A DNA stretch of 64,000 nucleotides, taken from the NCBI RefSeq assembly GCF_013185195.1, contig NZ_JAAZWC010000002.1, forward strand, positions 281,144 to 345,143, given 5' to 3'. The position numbers and the translations under genes were made by a program. Origin of the DNA: Saccharibacillus qingshengii (GTDB taxonomy: Bacteria; Bacillota; Bacilli; Paenibacillales; Paenibacillaceae). Position 1 is the stretch's first letter, and each line of letters opens with the position of its first letter. Under the pieces are notes generated by a model, which worked only from the letters and a program-made list of their open reading frames with translations, searched no databases and was not told the origin of the DNA. Below, one piece after another: positions 45,109 to 54,975 of this stretch.

Positions 45109-46959
45109 TCAATCCTGCTCCTGCGCTTGCGCCGCAAACTGTTTGTCGTGCAGTTCTTTGTACAGTCCGCCCTGCGCAAGCAGCTCCGCGTGGCGGCCGC
45201 ATTCCGTGATTCTGCCGTCGTCGACGACCAGAATCTGGTCCGCACCGCGCACCGTGGACAGCCTGTGCGCGATGACAATCCCGGTTTTGCCGTGCAGCAG
45301 CGATTTCATCGCCTGCTGCACGTAATACTCGGAGCGGGTATCGAGCGCCGAAGTCGCTTCGTCGAGAATCACGATCGGAGGATTCTTCAGCAGAACCCGG
45401 GCAATGGCGATCCGCTGCTTCTCGCCGCCCGACAGCTTGATCCCCCGATTGCCGACAAGGGTATCGTAGCCGTCCGGAAGCCCGGTAATGAAATCGTGGA
45501 TATAGGCGGCCCGGCAGGCGTCGATCAGACGCTGTCCATCCGCAGTCTCGTCAGCGTACAGCAGATTCTCGCGGATCGAGCCGTTGAACAAATACGTATC
45601 CTGCGTGACCAGTCCGATATTGGAGCGCAGCGACTCGAGCGTCAGCGATCTTACATCGGCACCGCCGATCGATACGCGGCCTTCGGAGACGTCGTACAGA
45701 CGGGGGATCAGCTGGGTGATCGTCGTTTTGCCCGCTCCGCTGGGTCCGACAAGAGCGGTGATCGTACCGGGTTCGGCGGCAAACGATATGCCGCGCAGCG
45801 CCGGTTTGTCCGGCCGATAAGCGAAGCCGACGTCGCGGAACTCGATCCCGCTGCCGGAAGCCCCGGCGGGAAGGTCCGCAGAGGCATGTGCCGGGAACTC
45901 CGGCGAAGCGTCGGGCCGGTCCGCGATCTCCGGGACGATATCGAAATATTCGAAAATGCGCTGGAACAGCGCCACCGAACGTTTGATATCCACATAGAGA
46001 TTGGTCAATTGGCCGACCGGTCCGTACAGCCGTCCCAGCAGCGCGACGAACGCGATAATTGCGCCGACGGTAATCTCGCCCTGAATAAACAGGTAGCCGC
46101 CGTACAAATAGATCAGCATCGGCCCGATCGAACCGAAAGTGCCGACGAGCATCATAAACCAGCGGCCGGCCGTGGCTTCGCGGATTTGCAGCCGCGTGGT
46201 CTCGGCATTCGCCTCCCGGAAGCCTTCGTATTCGCTCGATTCGCGTGCGAACAGCTTCATAAGCAGATAACCGCTGATCCCGAGCGTTTCTTCGATGATC
46301 CGGTTCTGCTGGCCCAGCTTCTCCTGCGTCTGCCTGGCGAATTTCCAGCGCACCCGTCCCATCCGGCGGGTGGGCGCGGCGAACAGGGGAAGCACGCACA
46401 AGCTGAGCAGGGCGAGTTTCCAATTCATGATAAACAGGGTGACGGCCGTCGAAGTAAGAATCAATACATTGCTGGCGAAGCTGACCAAAGTTCCGCTGAA
46501 CACGCCCTGGATGCCGGCGATATCGCTTGTCATGCGGGTAATGACTTCGCCCTGCTTGACGTTGGAGAAAAACGAGAGCGGCAGGCTTTGAAGATGACGA
46601 TACATATTGTTCTTCATATCGTAGACGATATGCTGCGAAATATAGGTGTTGAGGTAACTTTGCAGCACGCCGAGCGTACCCGATACAATCGTAGCCGTAA
46701 GCGAAGCCAGAACAAGGAAGCTTAACAGCCGCATATCCCTGCCGGGCAGTGCCCGGTCGACGATCTGCTGGATCAGCAGAGGAGGAAGCAGCCCCAACAG
46801 CGAAGTAACAAGCAGCACGGCGAACACGGCCAGTGTGCGTTTGCGGTAAGGAAGAAAATATGAAGCGATCCGCCGCAGCATGGCGGGAGACAGATCGGGT
46901 TTCTCGGAATTTTCATCGAATTTCATACGCCCCATACCCGGGGTTCCCATTTTGGACAT
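45109..46959 (-). CDS. ABC exporter, fused membrane and ATPase domains (MsbA/LmrA type)
   Basis: This half-transporter (616 residues) has six membrane helices (about 40-330) and a C-terminal ATPase: Walker A GPSGAGKTT, signature LSGGEKQRIAIARVLL, Walker B IVILDEATSALD and the H-loop IVIAHRLSTV. It would act as a homodimer exporting a hydrophobic or drug-like substrate. The ATG at 46959 is taken because family similarity starts there; GGAGG lies rather far (14 bases) upstream, so the ATG seven codons earlier (46980) is possible. Confidence 0.92.
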   Translation of the reverse strand: MSKMGTPGMGRMKFDENSEKPDLSPAMLRRIASYFLPYRKRTLAVFAVLLVTSLLGLLPPLLIQQIVDRALPGRDMRLLSFLVLASLTATIVSGTLGVLQSYLNTYISQHIVYDMKNNMYRHLQSLPLSFFSNVKQGEVITRMTSDIAGIQGVFSGTLVSFASNVLILTSTAVTLFIMNWKLALLSLCVLPLFAAPTRRMGRVRWKFARQTQEKLGQQNRIIEETLGISGYLLMKLFARESSEYEGFREANAETTRLQIREATAGRWFMMLVGTFGSIGPMLIYLYGGYLFIQGEITVGAIIAFVALLGRLYGPVGQLTNLYVDIKRSVALFQRIFEYFDIVPEIADRPDASPEFPAHASADLPAGASGSGIEFRDVGFAYRPDKPALRGISFAAEPGTITALVGPSGAGKTTITQLIPRLYDVSEGRVSIGGADVRSLTLESLRSNIGLVTQDTYLFNGSIRENLLYADETADGQRLIDACRAAYIHDFITGLPDGYDTLVGNRGIKLSGGEKQRIAIARVLLKNPPIVILDEATSALDTRSEYYVQQAMKSLLHGKTGIVIAHRLSTVRGADQILVVDDGRITECGRHAELLAQGGLYKELHDKQFAAQAQEQD

Positions 46960-47161
46960 CGGTTCAACTCTTTCCTCCATAGTCTTCCAGTCAAGATGCT
47001 GGGAATAGTTTAGCATGAACGAATTTTGTATACAAGTGTATACGGATTGAAAGGATGTATTTTTGGGCTCCGCCTCCTTCCTGCACGGTTGCATTTGGAA
47101 GGATCGAGCCCTTATAATGAAGTGTTTCACAAAAAAAGGCCCAAAAAGGCTGGAGGTGCGC

Positions 47162-47803
47162 ATGGGCAAGTCGAAGTTTTATGTCGTCTGGACAGGCAAA
47201 CAGCCGGGGATCTATTCCACCTGGGCGGAATGCAAAGCGCAGGTGGACGGGTTTCCGGGTGCCCGTTACAAGTCGTTCGAATCGAAGAGTGCGGCCGAAG
47301 AAGCTTACGCCGGCGGCGCGAAGCCTTACATAAGGTCCGGCACCGGAGCCGCGAAGAAACCGGCGGCTGCGAGAGCCGGAGCCAAACCGACCAGCGAGAT
47401 CGATTACAACAGTATCTCGGTGGATGTGGGAACGCGAGGCAATCCGGGACCGGTGGAATACAAAGGCGTCGATACGGCGACGGGAGAAGTGATCTTTTCG
47501 CACGGGCCGGTCGCCAAGGGAACGAACAACCTGGGCGAGTTCCTGGCTATCGTGCATGCCCTGGCCCATATCCAGCGCGAAGGCAGCGACAAATCGGTGT
47601 ACAGCGATTCCGTCAATGCCATCAAATGGGTCAAGCAGCGCCGGGTATCGTCGACGCTTCCGCGCGACTCGTCGACGGAGGAGATCTGGACGCTGGTGGA
47701 CCGGGCGGTGGAATGGTTGGAAACGCACCCGTACAGCACGAAAATCATGAAATGGGAAACCCGGGACTGGGGCGAAATCAAAGCCGATTACGGCCGGAAA
47801 TGA
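47162..47803 (+). CDS. RNase H1 with N-terminal viroplasmin-like domain
   Basis: The protein cleaves RNA in RNA-DNA hybrids. Its first 45 residues (FYVVWTGKQPGIYSTWAECK) form the hybrid-binding domain found in eukaryotic RNase H1 and some bacterial ones, followed by an Ala/Lys linker and a type I RNase H fold. The acidic tetrad can be traced: Asp in SVDVGTRGN, Glu in NNLGEFLAI, Asp in VYSDSVNA and Asp in TRDWGEI. GGAGG precedes the ATG at 47162. Length 213 residues. Confidence 0.9.
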   Translation: MGKSKFYVVWTGKQPGIYSTWAECKAQVDGFPGARYKSFESKSAAEEAYAGGAKPYIRSGTGAAKKPAAARAGAKPTSEIDYNSISVDVGTRGNPGPVEYKGVDTATGEVIFSHGPVAKGTNNLGEFLAIVHALAHIQREGSDKSVYSDSVNAIKWVKQRRVSSTLPRDSSTEEIWTLVDRAVEWLETHPYSTKIMKWETRDWGEIKADYGRK

Positions 47804-47881
47804 CGCGCGCCGGGCGCCTGCCAAATTGCGCCTGATCCCTAAACGTGCTAGTATAATTTCTAACGTTTACCGGACTGCCAG

Positions 47882-47914
47882 GCCGGCTCTTGTTCGCGCG
47901 AGAGTCGGCTTTTT
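47882..47914 (+). terminator. Terminator of the RNase H gene
   Basis: GCCGGCTCT...AGAGTCGGC stem (one mismatch) followed by TTTTT. Confidence 0.75.
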
Positions 47915-48030
47915 GACCGTTTTTTGGTGTCCGAAACGTTGGGACCGTTTTCGGGTAATTCCGGGTAAAGGCCGAACGAATTTCCCTTAAGGCAAGCCGC
48001 GACAGGAAATTCCGGAAAGGAGCGAAACGA

Positions 48031-48699
48031 ATGTTTGGCAACGATTGGGACGAGGTATTAAAAGACGAGATTCGTCAGCCGTATTTTGAAGAGTTGATGC
48101 AGCGGGTCGGGGAAGAGTATCGGACGCATACCGTATACCCGCCGGAGCCTCTTTTGTTTCAGGCATTGAAGCTCACCCCTTTTGCCGCCGTCAAAGCCGT
48201 TATACTCGGTCAGGATCCTTATCATGGACCGGGCCAGGCCCATGGGCTGAGTTTCTCCGTGATGCCGGGGGTGAAGATTCCGCCCTCGCTGAGAAATATG
48301 TACAAGGAATTGAACTCGGACCTCGGTCTTCCGATTCCGGGCCACGGGTATTTGATCCGCTGGGCCGAGGAAGGCGTTCTGCTGCTCAACACCGTGCTGA
48401 CGGTGAGGGAAGGCCAGGCCGCCTCGCATCAGAAGCTGGGATGGCAGCGTTTCACCGATGCGGTTATCCGGGCGATCGGGGAGCGAACGCAGCCGGCCGT
48501 ATTTATTTTGTGGGGCGCCCATGCCCAGAAAAAAGAAAGCCTGATCGATACCGGACGCCATGCCGTATTGAAATCCGTGCATCCGAGCCCTTTGTCGGCC
48601 AGAGGCGGTTTTTTTGGCAGCCGGCCTTTTTCGCAAACCAACGATTATTTGAATTCACACGGCATCCAGCCGATAAATTGGGAAATACCGTCGCTGTAA
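48031..48699 (+). CDS. ung: Uracil-DNA glycosylase
   Basis: Ung removes uracil from DNA, the first step of base-excision repair. The 222-residue protein has the water-activating motif LGQDPYHGPGQAHG with Asp62 and the DNA-intercalation motif HPSPLSARGGFFG. AAAGGAG precedes the ATG. The next gene starts 24 bases downstream. Confidence 0.97.
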   Translation: MFGNDWDEVLKDEIRQPYFEELMQRVGEEYRTHTVYPPEPLLFQALKLTPFAAVKAVILGQDPYHGPGQAHGLSFSVMPGVKIPPSLRNMYKELNSDLGLPIPGHGYLIRWAEEGVLLLNTVLTVREGQAASHQKLGWQRFTDAVIRAIGERTQPAVFILWGAHAQKKESLIDTGRHAVLKSVHPSPLSARGGFFGSRPFSQTNDYLNSHGIQPINWEIPSL

Positions 48700-48723
48700 A
48701 GCGACTGCCCGGAGGTGCGCGCT

Positions 48724-49137
48724 TTGAAACATTGGGTAGGGAAAAAAGTGGTGGTCGACAATGGTGGGCCGTATCAGACGAAGCGCTACGGGACCCTGAT
48801 TCGCTGGAACGACAAAGAGCAGTATGTGGTTCTGAGTCCCGGAGGCGTACGAATCGGAATGAAAGATATTATGTCGATCCGGGAAATCGATGTGCTGCCG
48901 CAGGAAAGCCGCCAGGCCGCAGGCCGTCCGAACGCTATCGGTTATGTGATGAAAACGATGCGGCAGTTTGAACATGCGATTCTGTTCCGTTCATCGGTCA
49001 TGATCTGGGCGGGAGACAACCTGCTGGCATCGGCGGCTTGTCTCGCCAAGCACAACGACCAGACGGTCACGCTCGAAGACGGCAGCGTTCTGGACAAGCG
49101 AGAGCATCGTTTCGTCGTTCGTTCTTTCCGGGGATAA
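48724..49137 (+). CDS. Hypothetical protein (137 aa)
   Basis: A TTG start at 48724 has GGAGG eight bases upstream; the in-frame GTG at 48715 overlaps that site and is unlikely. The product has no membrane segment. Its first half is beta-rich (VGKKVVVDNGGPYQTKRYGTLIRW; QYVVLSPGGVRIGMKDIMSI) and the second half resembles a small SH3/Hint-like beta domain. I do not recognise the family. It lies between ung and the phosphodiesterase gene and is probably in the same transcript. Confidence 0.75.
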   Translation: MKHWVGKKVVVDNGGPYQTKRYGTLIRWNDKEQYVVLSPGGVRIGMKDIMSIREIDVLPQESRQAAGRPNAIGYVMKTMRQFEHAILFRSSVMIWAGDNLLASAACLAKHNDQTVTLEDGSVLDKREHRFVVRSFRG

Positions 49138-49176
49138 AGCGGCAGGAAGCAAGCGGGGGAGAAAGAAGGGGACATC

Positions 49177-49728
49177 ATGAATAAAACGGCTGTTATTTCG
49201 GATATTCACGGTTCGTCGACAGGACTAAACCGCGCATTGGAGCAGGCGGACCGAAACGGAGCCCGGCGTATTCTGCTGCTCGGCGATCTGCTGTACCACG
49301 GTCCGCGCAATCCGCTGCCGGAAGGTTACGACCCGCAGGAAGTCGCGAACATCCTCAACTCGCGCAAAGCGGAGATTGTGCTTGCTGTCCGGGGCAACTG
49401 CGATGCGGAAGTCGATCAGATGCTGATCGAGTTTGCTATCATGGGCGAATACGCGATCCTTTTGCATGAAGAACGCAGGATTTTCGCTACGCATGGCCAT
49501 CATCGCCATATGGAAGATCTGCCTGACCTTCTGCCCGGCGATGTATTTATGCAGGGGCATACGCATCTTCCGGTAGCCGAGAAGCGGGGCGGCATTCATC
49601 TGTTCAACCCCGGCTCCGTATCGCTGCCCAAAGGCGGCTGGCCGCCGTCTTTTGGGATGTTGGACGAGAACGGATTGACCGTGCAGACGCTAGATGGCAC
49701 CGAACTGATGCGCCTGGCGCTGGATTGA
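49177..49728 (+). CDS. YfcE-type metallophosphoesterase
   Basis: This 183-residue calcineurin-like phosphodiesterase has all five metal-site motifs: SDIHGS, LLLGDLLYHGP, VRGNCDAE, FATHGHH and MQGHTHLP. YfcE of E. coli hydrolyses phosphodiesters with manganese; its physiological substrate is unknown. It is followed by a strong bidirectional terminator. Confidence 0.93.
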   Translation: MNKTAVISDIHGSSTGLNRALEQADRNGARRILLLGDLLYHGPRNPLPEGYDPQEVANILNSRKAEIVLAVRGNCDAEVDQMLIEFAIMGEYAILLHEERRIFATHGHHRHMEDLPDLLPGDVFMQGHTHLPVAEKRGGIHLFNPGSVSLPKGGWPPSFGMLDENGLTVQTLDGTELMRLALD

Positions 49729-49759
49729 GCCTGGGCGCCTCTCGGCCGGAAGCCCACTC

Positions 49760-49792
49760 AAAAAGCCGGAACCTGTAGGTTCCGGCTTTTTT
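49760..49792. terminator. Bidirectional terminator between yfcE-like and GNAT genes
   Basis: AAAAGCCGGAACC-TGTA-GGTTCCGGCTTTT is perfect and has A/T runs on both sides. Confidence 0.93.
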
Positions 49793-49822
49793 TGCATGCC
49801 TTCGAAAGATTGAACGATCTCC

Positions 49823-50287
49823 TCAGTGGGAATCGGCGTCCGCCCAGTCCTTGACCATGCGTACATGCAGAATACAGGCATCGTAGAACGGTTCGCCGGG
49901 AACGGTGCGGTAGCCGAGTGATTGGTAAAAGCCTTCGGCCTGGCATTGGCTGTCCAGTACGGCGCTGCGGTATCCGGCTCTGCGGGCCGCCGTTTCGAGA
50001 GCTTCCATCAGCAGGCGTCCCACTCCGCGTCCGCGGTAGGCGGCGCGGACAGCCACACGCTGCATTTTGGCCGCGCCGTCCTTGTAGGGAGTGAAGCGCC
50101 CCGCCGCCGCGTCTTCGTCTCCAGCGGAGAGCAGAACATGTCCGGCAGCCGATCCGATCCGGTCATAGTCGTCGATCTCCAAGTCTTCGGGCACCTGCTG
50201 CTCCTCGATAAAGACCTCCCGCCGCACGGCAAGACACCGCTGCAGCTGATTGTCGGTTTCGATGGTGATTGCGTTCCAGTTGTTCAT
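49823..50287 (-). CDS. GNAT-family N-acetyltransferase
   Basis: The 154-residue protein resembles the ElaA/YjcF branch: RREVFIEEQQVPEDLEIDDYD at the N-terminus and the acetyl-CoA binding loop VRAAYRGRGVGRLLMEALE, followed by LDSQCQAEGFYQSLGYRTV. The substrate is unknown. AGGAGG precedes the start at 50287. Confidence 0.9.
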   Translation of the reverse strand: MNNWNAITIETDNQLQRCLAVRREVFIEEQQVPEDLEIDDYDRIGSAAGHVLLSAGDEDAAAGRFTPYKDGAAKMQRVAVRAAYRGRGVGRLLMEALETAARRAGYRSAVLDSQCQAEGFYQSLGYRTVPGEPFYDACILHVRMVKDWADADSH

Positions 50288-50497
50288 GGGAAGTCCTCCT
50301 GTCCAAGCCGCATAGCGGCCTAATCAAAGATTCATTATAACGAACAAAACGCCGAATATCCATGCGGATTCCGAAGCGGATTCGGCCTTCCGAAAACGGT
50401 CGATCGGTTAAGGAAGCCCCGAATCGGTTAATAGGGGAATGAGAAGGAAGAGAGATACAAATCCCCCAAGACCAGAATGAGACAGGAGGAAGTCATC

Positions 50498-50989
50498 ATG
50501 ACGAATCGAAACATTATCGGTGTATTTCCAACCGAACAGGCCGCACTCGACGCCATTCACCAACTGAAGGCCCAAGGGGTCGGCAGCGACCAGATTACCG
50601 TGATTGGCCGCGATCCGCAGCATATCGAAGAAATCAGTGAAGATACGAATCTCAAATCTCCGGAAGCCAATACGAAGCCCGAGGAATCCAAAGGCTTTCT
50701 GAACAGTATCCGGGATACATTCTCGGAATCGGGCGCAAGCGAGTTTACGAATGTGGGTCCTTATGTGGCAGCGGGACCGCTGGCCCATAAGTTCATCGGC
50801 TCGGATACCTATTACGGCGGCAACGGCTGGAGCGACGATTTCACTTCGCTTGGCTTCACCGCCGAAGAAGCGAAGAAATACGACGAAGCGGTTCAGGCCG
50901 GCGGCATTCTGCTGCTGCTCGAAGAATCGGCCGGCGACCTGGGCGCCATTCGCAGTATTCTCGGCACGACTGCGAATACAAGCGAATAG
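50498..50989 (+). CDS. YflT-like general stress protein
   Basis: The 163-residue protein starts with the YflT-type module (IIGVFPTEQAALDAIHQLKAQG; QITVIGRDP) found in heat- and sigma-B-induced proteins of Bacillus, followed by a Gly/Ala segment (VGPYVAAGPLAHKF) and a second short alpha/beta part. GGAGGAAG precedes the ATG at 50498. I could not identify a convincing sigma-B promoter; ATCGGTTAA occurs twice just upstream. It ends at a terminator. Confidence 0.8.
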   Translation: MTNRNIIGVFPTEQAALDAIHQLKAQGVGSDQITVIGRDPQHIEEISEDTNLKSPEANTKPEESKGFLNSIRDTFSESGASEFTNVGPYVAAGPLAHKFIGSDTYYGGNGWSDDFTSLGFTAEEAKKYDEAVQAGGILLLLEESAGDLGAIRSILGTTANTSE

Positions 50990-51016
50990 AATACGCAAGA
51001 CCGAGTACGCTGCCAG

Positions 51017-51043
51017 AAGGCCGGGATTGTTCCCGGCCTTTTT
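51017..51043 (+). terminator. Terminator of the YflT-like gene
   Basis: AAGGCCGGGA-TTGT-TCCCGGCCTT followed by TTT. Confidence 0.88.
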
Positions 51044-51154
51044 GCTTTGCGCCGAATGGAGATTTTTTATTACATAAAAAGTAAAAATAGCTAAGCGCAT
51101 GCAAGTCGGAGACCGATATAAGAGCTATCTTACTACCGACGCGGAGGCCGCAAA

Positions 51155-53467
51155 ATGAAAGACAAGCGAATATTTTATGCACTTTCTGCGGGTTATCTTG
51201 TTCTTTATTTCATCTTGTCGAATCTGTACAGGGGGAACGAGACCGCACTTACATGGCTTGGACATTTGAATCTCGTTCCGGTCTTTCTGTGTACAGGCTT
51301 GATGTTCTACGTCACGCGCCGATCCCGGCCGAAAGATCGCCTTTTCTGGACGTTTAATCTGGGCAGCAGTCTGTTTTACCTGCTTTCGCTGCTGGTCCTG
51401 TTCGTAGATACGCTGTCCGAGGGGACCGTGCTGCCTTCTCCGAGTATCGCCGATTTGTTCTGGGCCGCCCAGGGAGGCTTCATCTTCTTCGCTCTGCTTG
51501 CTTTTGTATATCAGCGCATGCAGGGTCTTCGTCTGATTCAATATCTGCTCGATGCTTCGATCTTCATGTCGACCACAACCGTATTCAGCTGGAGCCTGAT
51601 TATCGCCCCGCTGTTCGAATCTTCGCTGCGGCAGGCGGATCGGGCGGCCGTTTTCTTCAATCTCAGTTATCCGATTATCGATCTGGGCAATTTGTTCCTG
51701 GTCAGTCTGCTGCTGTTCGCCAATCAATCGATCGGCAGCGGACGCACAAACCGGAACTTTCTGGCAAGTGTACTGCTGCTGACTGTAGGTGATTCCGTCT
51801 ATCTCTATATGCAGCTCAATGGCGCTTATACGCTGGGCAGTCCGATCGATATTACCTGGACGGCTTCGCTTCTGCTGCTGACAGCCGCCGGACTCGAATC
51901 ACTGGGAAAAGAACCCGTCAAACGAAGCACCCGTCTGTCGGCGATGCTGGCAGGACGCACCAGCTGGATACGCCGTCTGCTGCCTTATATCAGTCTGGTG
52001 GCGCTGTTTACGCTTATTATTGAAAAACTGTCCGACTTCGGCGTAATGGTGGTCGGCAGCGGATTCGCGGTTCTGCTCATTATTGCGAGACTTATTTTGA
52101 CCTTTATCGAGAATGATTATCTGCTGAATCGGCTGAGCCATACCGTGGAAGTCAAGGAGCATGAAGCCAATCGCGATTCGCTTACCGGACTTCCCAACCG
52201 GAGAAAATTCGATATCGAATTGAAGCAGGCAGTCGAAAAAGCCGGGTCGGAACACACGCAGCTGGCTCTTCTGTTCTTCGATCTGGACCGGTTCAAGCAT
52301 ATCAACGACAGTATGGGCCATACGGTTGGCGATCATCTGCTGCTTGTCGTGGCCGAGCGTCTGCGCGAATACATTCCCGCTTCGCGTCTGCTTGCCCGGC
52401 AGGGCGGAGACGAATTCACTGTTCTGGTCGATCCGCTGGACGGCGAAGTCGAAGCTTACCGGACCATTGCGGCGATCGAGGAAGTGTTCAAGAAGCCGGT
52501 CACCTTAAACGGCATGGTGCTGTATGTATCGGCGAGTATCGGAGCGGCTTTGTATCCGCGCGACGGATCGACCGCCGACGAACTGATGCGAAGCGCGGAT
52601 ATGGCGATGCACGAAGCCAAGAAAAACCGCCATCAGAAAAGTCTGTTTTTTGAACCTTTGTTCCGAGAACGTCTCGCTTACAAAGTCGAACTCGAACATG
52701 AACTTCGCGGCGCGATCGAACGCGGTGAAATTTCTCTGCATTACCAGCTTCAGAAAAATATCCAGCACTGCACGATCGTCGGGGTCGAAGCGCTGATCCG
52801 CTGGCACCATCCGATTCTGGGTACGATATCGCCGGTCGAATTCATTCCGATCGCGGAAGAGACGGGCATGATTATTCCGCTTGGAGAATGGGTGCTCAAG
52901 ACGGCCTGCCTGCAGCAGGTCGAGTGGGAGCGGGAAGGCTTCGGTTCGCTGCGGATGAGCGTCAATGTGTCGCCTTATCAATTCCAGGACGAGTTGTTCG
53001 TGGAGAAGATTCTGCACACGCTGCGCGAAACGGGTGTCGATGCGGAGCAGATCACGCTCGAAGTGACGGAGTCGCTGGCGATTCGGGATGTCGAGAAAGT
53101 GGCTTCCCAGCTTAAACTGCTGCGCGAATGGGGCATCAAACTCGCGATCGACGATTTCGGTACCGGATACGCATCGCTCAAATATCTGCGTACGTTTGAA
53201 CCGCAGCTGCTGAAGATCGACCGCTTTTTCGTGGATGGAATCGACATCGAAGCCGAACGCGGAGATATGGTGCGGGCGATTATCGCGATAGGACGGAGCC
53301 TCAACATGGAAGTGCTGGCCGAAGGCGTGGAGACGGAGAATCAGCTTCAGTTCCTGCGCTTGGCAGGATGCGACGAAGTTCAGGGTTATTATCTCAGCCG
53401 TCCGCTGTCTGCGGAAGCCCTTGAACAGGTACTGAAAAGCCATACTTCGATGAAAGGGGCCGGCTGA
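51155..53467 (+). CDS. Membrane GGDEF-EAL protein (c-di-GMP turnover)
   Basis: The 770-residue protein has about ten membrane helices in its first 320 residues, then a GGDEF domain (RDSLTGLPNRRKFD; FFDLDRFKHINDSMGH; RQGGDEFTVLV) and an EAL domain (VGVEALIRWHHP; VNVSPYQFQ; LAIDDFGTGYASL; LAEGVETENQ). Both active-site motifs appear intact, so it may make and degrade c-di-GMP or use one domain for regulation. No RxxD inhibitory site is visible before GGDEF. CGGAGG precedes the start. It is monocistronic. Confidence 0.93.
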   Translation: MKDKRIFYALSAGYLVLYFILSNLYRGNETALTWLGHLNLVPVFLCTGLMFYVTRRSRPKDRLFWTFNLGSSLFYLLSLLVLFVDTLSEGTVLPSPSIADLFWAAQGGFIFFALLAFVYQRMQGLRLIQYLLDASIFMSTTTVFSWSLIIAPLFESSLRQADRAAVFFNLSYPIIDLGNLFLVSLLLFANQSIGSGRTNRNFLASVLLLTVGDSVYLYMQLNGAYTLGSPIDITWTASLLLLTAAGLESLGKEPVKRSTRLSAMLAGRTSWIRRLLPYISLVALFTLIIEKLSDFGVMVVGSGFAVLLIIARLILTFIENDYLLNRLSHTVEVKEHEANRDSLTGLPNRRKFDIELKQAVEKAGSEHTQLALLFFDLDRFKHINDSMGHTVGDHLLLVVAERLREYIPASRLLARQGGDEFTVLVDPLDGEVEAYRTIAAIEEVFKKPVTLNGMVLYVSASIGAALYPRDGSTADELMRSADMAMHEAKKNRHQKSLFFEPLFRERLAYKVELEHELRGAIERGEISLHYQLQKNIQHCTIVGVEALIRWHHPILGTISPVEFIPIAEETGMIIPLGEWVLKTACLQQVEWEREGFGSLRMSVNVSPYQFQDELFVEKILHTLRETGVDAEQITLEVTESLAIRDVEKVASQLKLLREWGIKLAIDDFGTGYASLKYLRTFEPQLLKIDRFFVDGIDIEAERGDMVRAIIAIGRSLNMEVLAEGVETENQLQFLRLAGCDEVQGYYLSRPLSAEALEQVLKSHTSMKGAG

Positions 53468-53516
53468 TCTTCCCGAATGCCGCGCATAGCGAGGCAGTAC
53501 GCAAGCAGACAGCCCG

Positions 53517-53547
53517 AAAGACCGCCGATTTTGCCGGCGGTCTTTTC
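53517..53547 (+). terminator. Terminator of the GGDEF-EAL gene
   Basis: AAAGACCGCCG-ATTTTGC-CGGCGGTCTTTT stem with T run. Confidence 0.88.
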
Positions 53548-53616
53548 TGTGCAGGAAATCGAGGCACTTTATGCACGGCCGACACGCGAAGAAGGCCGAT
53601 TCGGATCCGCGCGAGA

Positions 53617-53652
53617 AAGCCCGGACCCCGCAACAATGCGAAGTCCGGGCTT
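53617..53652 (-). terminator. Terminator of the glycerol dehydrogenase gene
   Basis: On the minus strand AAGCCCGGAC and GTCCGGGCTT pair around a 16-base loop, followed by TCTC; moderate quality. Confidence 0.55.
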
Positions 53653-53664
53653 GGAGCAAAAGGA

Positions 53665-54771
53665 TTAGCGTGCGATCTTCGCCTTATACGCCAGCGAATA
53701 CTGATCGGCTGCGAGGATGGCGTCGAGTACGTCATCGGCCGTGACCGGGAAAGGCAGATTGTGCGCGGTCTCGCCTTCTTTCGTGGCGGCTTCGGCAACG
53801 CGGTACAAATCTTCGTTCGAGACGTCTTTGAGGTGCAGATCTTCGAGCGTGACCGGCAAGTCGAGCTTAAGATAGAAGTCGATGTAGCGTTCGATTTCCT
53901 GCAGCGAACGGCGTTCGAGCGCGAGCTGCACAAGCGTGCCGAACGTCACTTTTTGTCCGTGCGTCATGTGGTGGATCTCGCCTTCGAGCACGGTGAAGCC
54001 GTTGTGGATCGCGTGCGCGCCGGCGAGTCCGCCGCTTTCGAAGCCGAGTCCGCTGAGGAGCGTGTTCGCTTCGATGACCGCGTCCAGCGCCGGCGTCACG
54101 ACTTTGCGTTTGACCGACTCGTAGGCGAGCAGTCCGTAGTCGAACAGCGTTTCTTCGCATTTGCGCGCGATTGCTTCCGCCGCGAGCGTCGTCAGGCCGC
54201 CGGCCATCGTGGTCGCTCTCGCTTCGATGACGGCGCGGCACTCGACCCAGGTCGCAAGCGCGTCGGCGATCCCCGAAGTGAGGAACAGCGGCGGAGCGCC
54301 GGCGATCACCTTGGTGTCGACCAGAATAAGATCCGGGTTCTTTTTGTAGAAAGAATATGCGTCAAAAGCACCTTCGTCGGTATACAGGACGGACAGTGCG
54401 CTTGTCGGCGCATCGGTCGAAGCCGTCGTCGGCACAATGACGCAGGCGGCTCCCAGCACATCGTTGACGGCTTTGGCCGTATCGAGCGTTTTGCCTCCGC
54501 CCACGCCGACCACCAGGTCGACGCCTTCGCCGAGCTCGGCGATCCGCTTGATCTCGCCGCGAGACGCCTCACCCTGGAATTCCGCCTGCTTCGTCGAGAT
54601 CCCGGCCGCTTCCAGACTCTTGACGACGCGGTCGCCGGCGATCGGCCAGACGATCTTGTCCGCGATAACGAGCGCCGATTGGCCCAGCGCTTTCGCGTAT
54701 TCTCCGGCTTTGTCGACGACGTCTTTGCCCTGCACGTATTTGCCGGGGCTGATAAATACTTTTTCGCTCAT
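53665..54771 (-). CDS. gldA: Glycerol dehydrogenase
   Basis: This zinc-dependent, NAD-linked group III alcohol dehydrogenase oxidises glycerol to dihydroxyacetone. The 368-residue protein has the nucleotide-binding loop [31 protein letters not shown], and metal ligands in [11 protein letters not shown] (Asp), [12 protein letters not shown] (His) and THGQKVTFG (His). AAAGGAG lies eight bases before the ATG at 54771. The same frame stays open far upstream, but that part is intergenic sequence and the next gene read backwards. Confidence 0.95.
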   Translation of the reverse strand: MSEKVFISPGKYVQGKDVVDKAGEYAKALGQSALVIADKIVWPIAGDRVVKSLEAAGISTKQAEFQGEASRGEIKRIAELGEGVDLVVGVGGGKTLDTAKAVNDVLGAACVIVPTTASTDAPTSALSVLYTDEGAFDAYSFYKKNPDLILVDTKVIAGAPPLFLTSGIADALATWVECRAVIEARATTMAGGLTTLAAEAIARKCEETLFDYGLLAYESVKRKVVTPALDAVIEANTLLSGLGFESGGLAGAHAIHNGFTVLEGEIHHMTHGQKVTFGTLVQLALERRSLQEIERYIDFYLKLDLPVTLEDLHLKDVSNEDLYRVAEAATKEGETAHNLPFPVTADDVLDAILAADQYSLAYKAKIAR

Positions 54772-54975
54772 TGATTTCCAGCTCCTTTCGGATAGCGGCT
54801 GCCGCATAAAAGCAGCCTTACCCGAGACCATTACCCGAAAAAACCCCCTCACGACTCGGCAGATCTTTTTCAAAAAAGGTCCGCCGATTTGCAAACTTTT
54901 GCGCGTTTTCATTCGTCTTAGAGATGTGTGCAAGAGGCTTAAATAGGCGAAATGCCGAATCGGAGGGATTTTGGG

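Noticed and set aside
50400..50440. Sigma-B promoter before the YflT-like gene
   Set aside because: GTTAA and GGGGAA elements exist but not at the 13-15 base spacing required.
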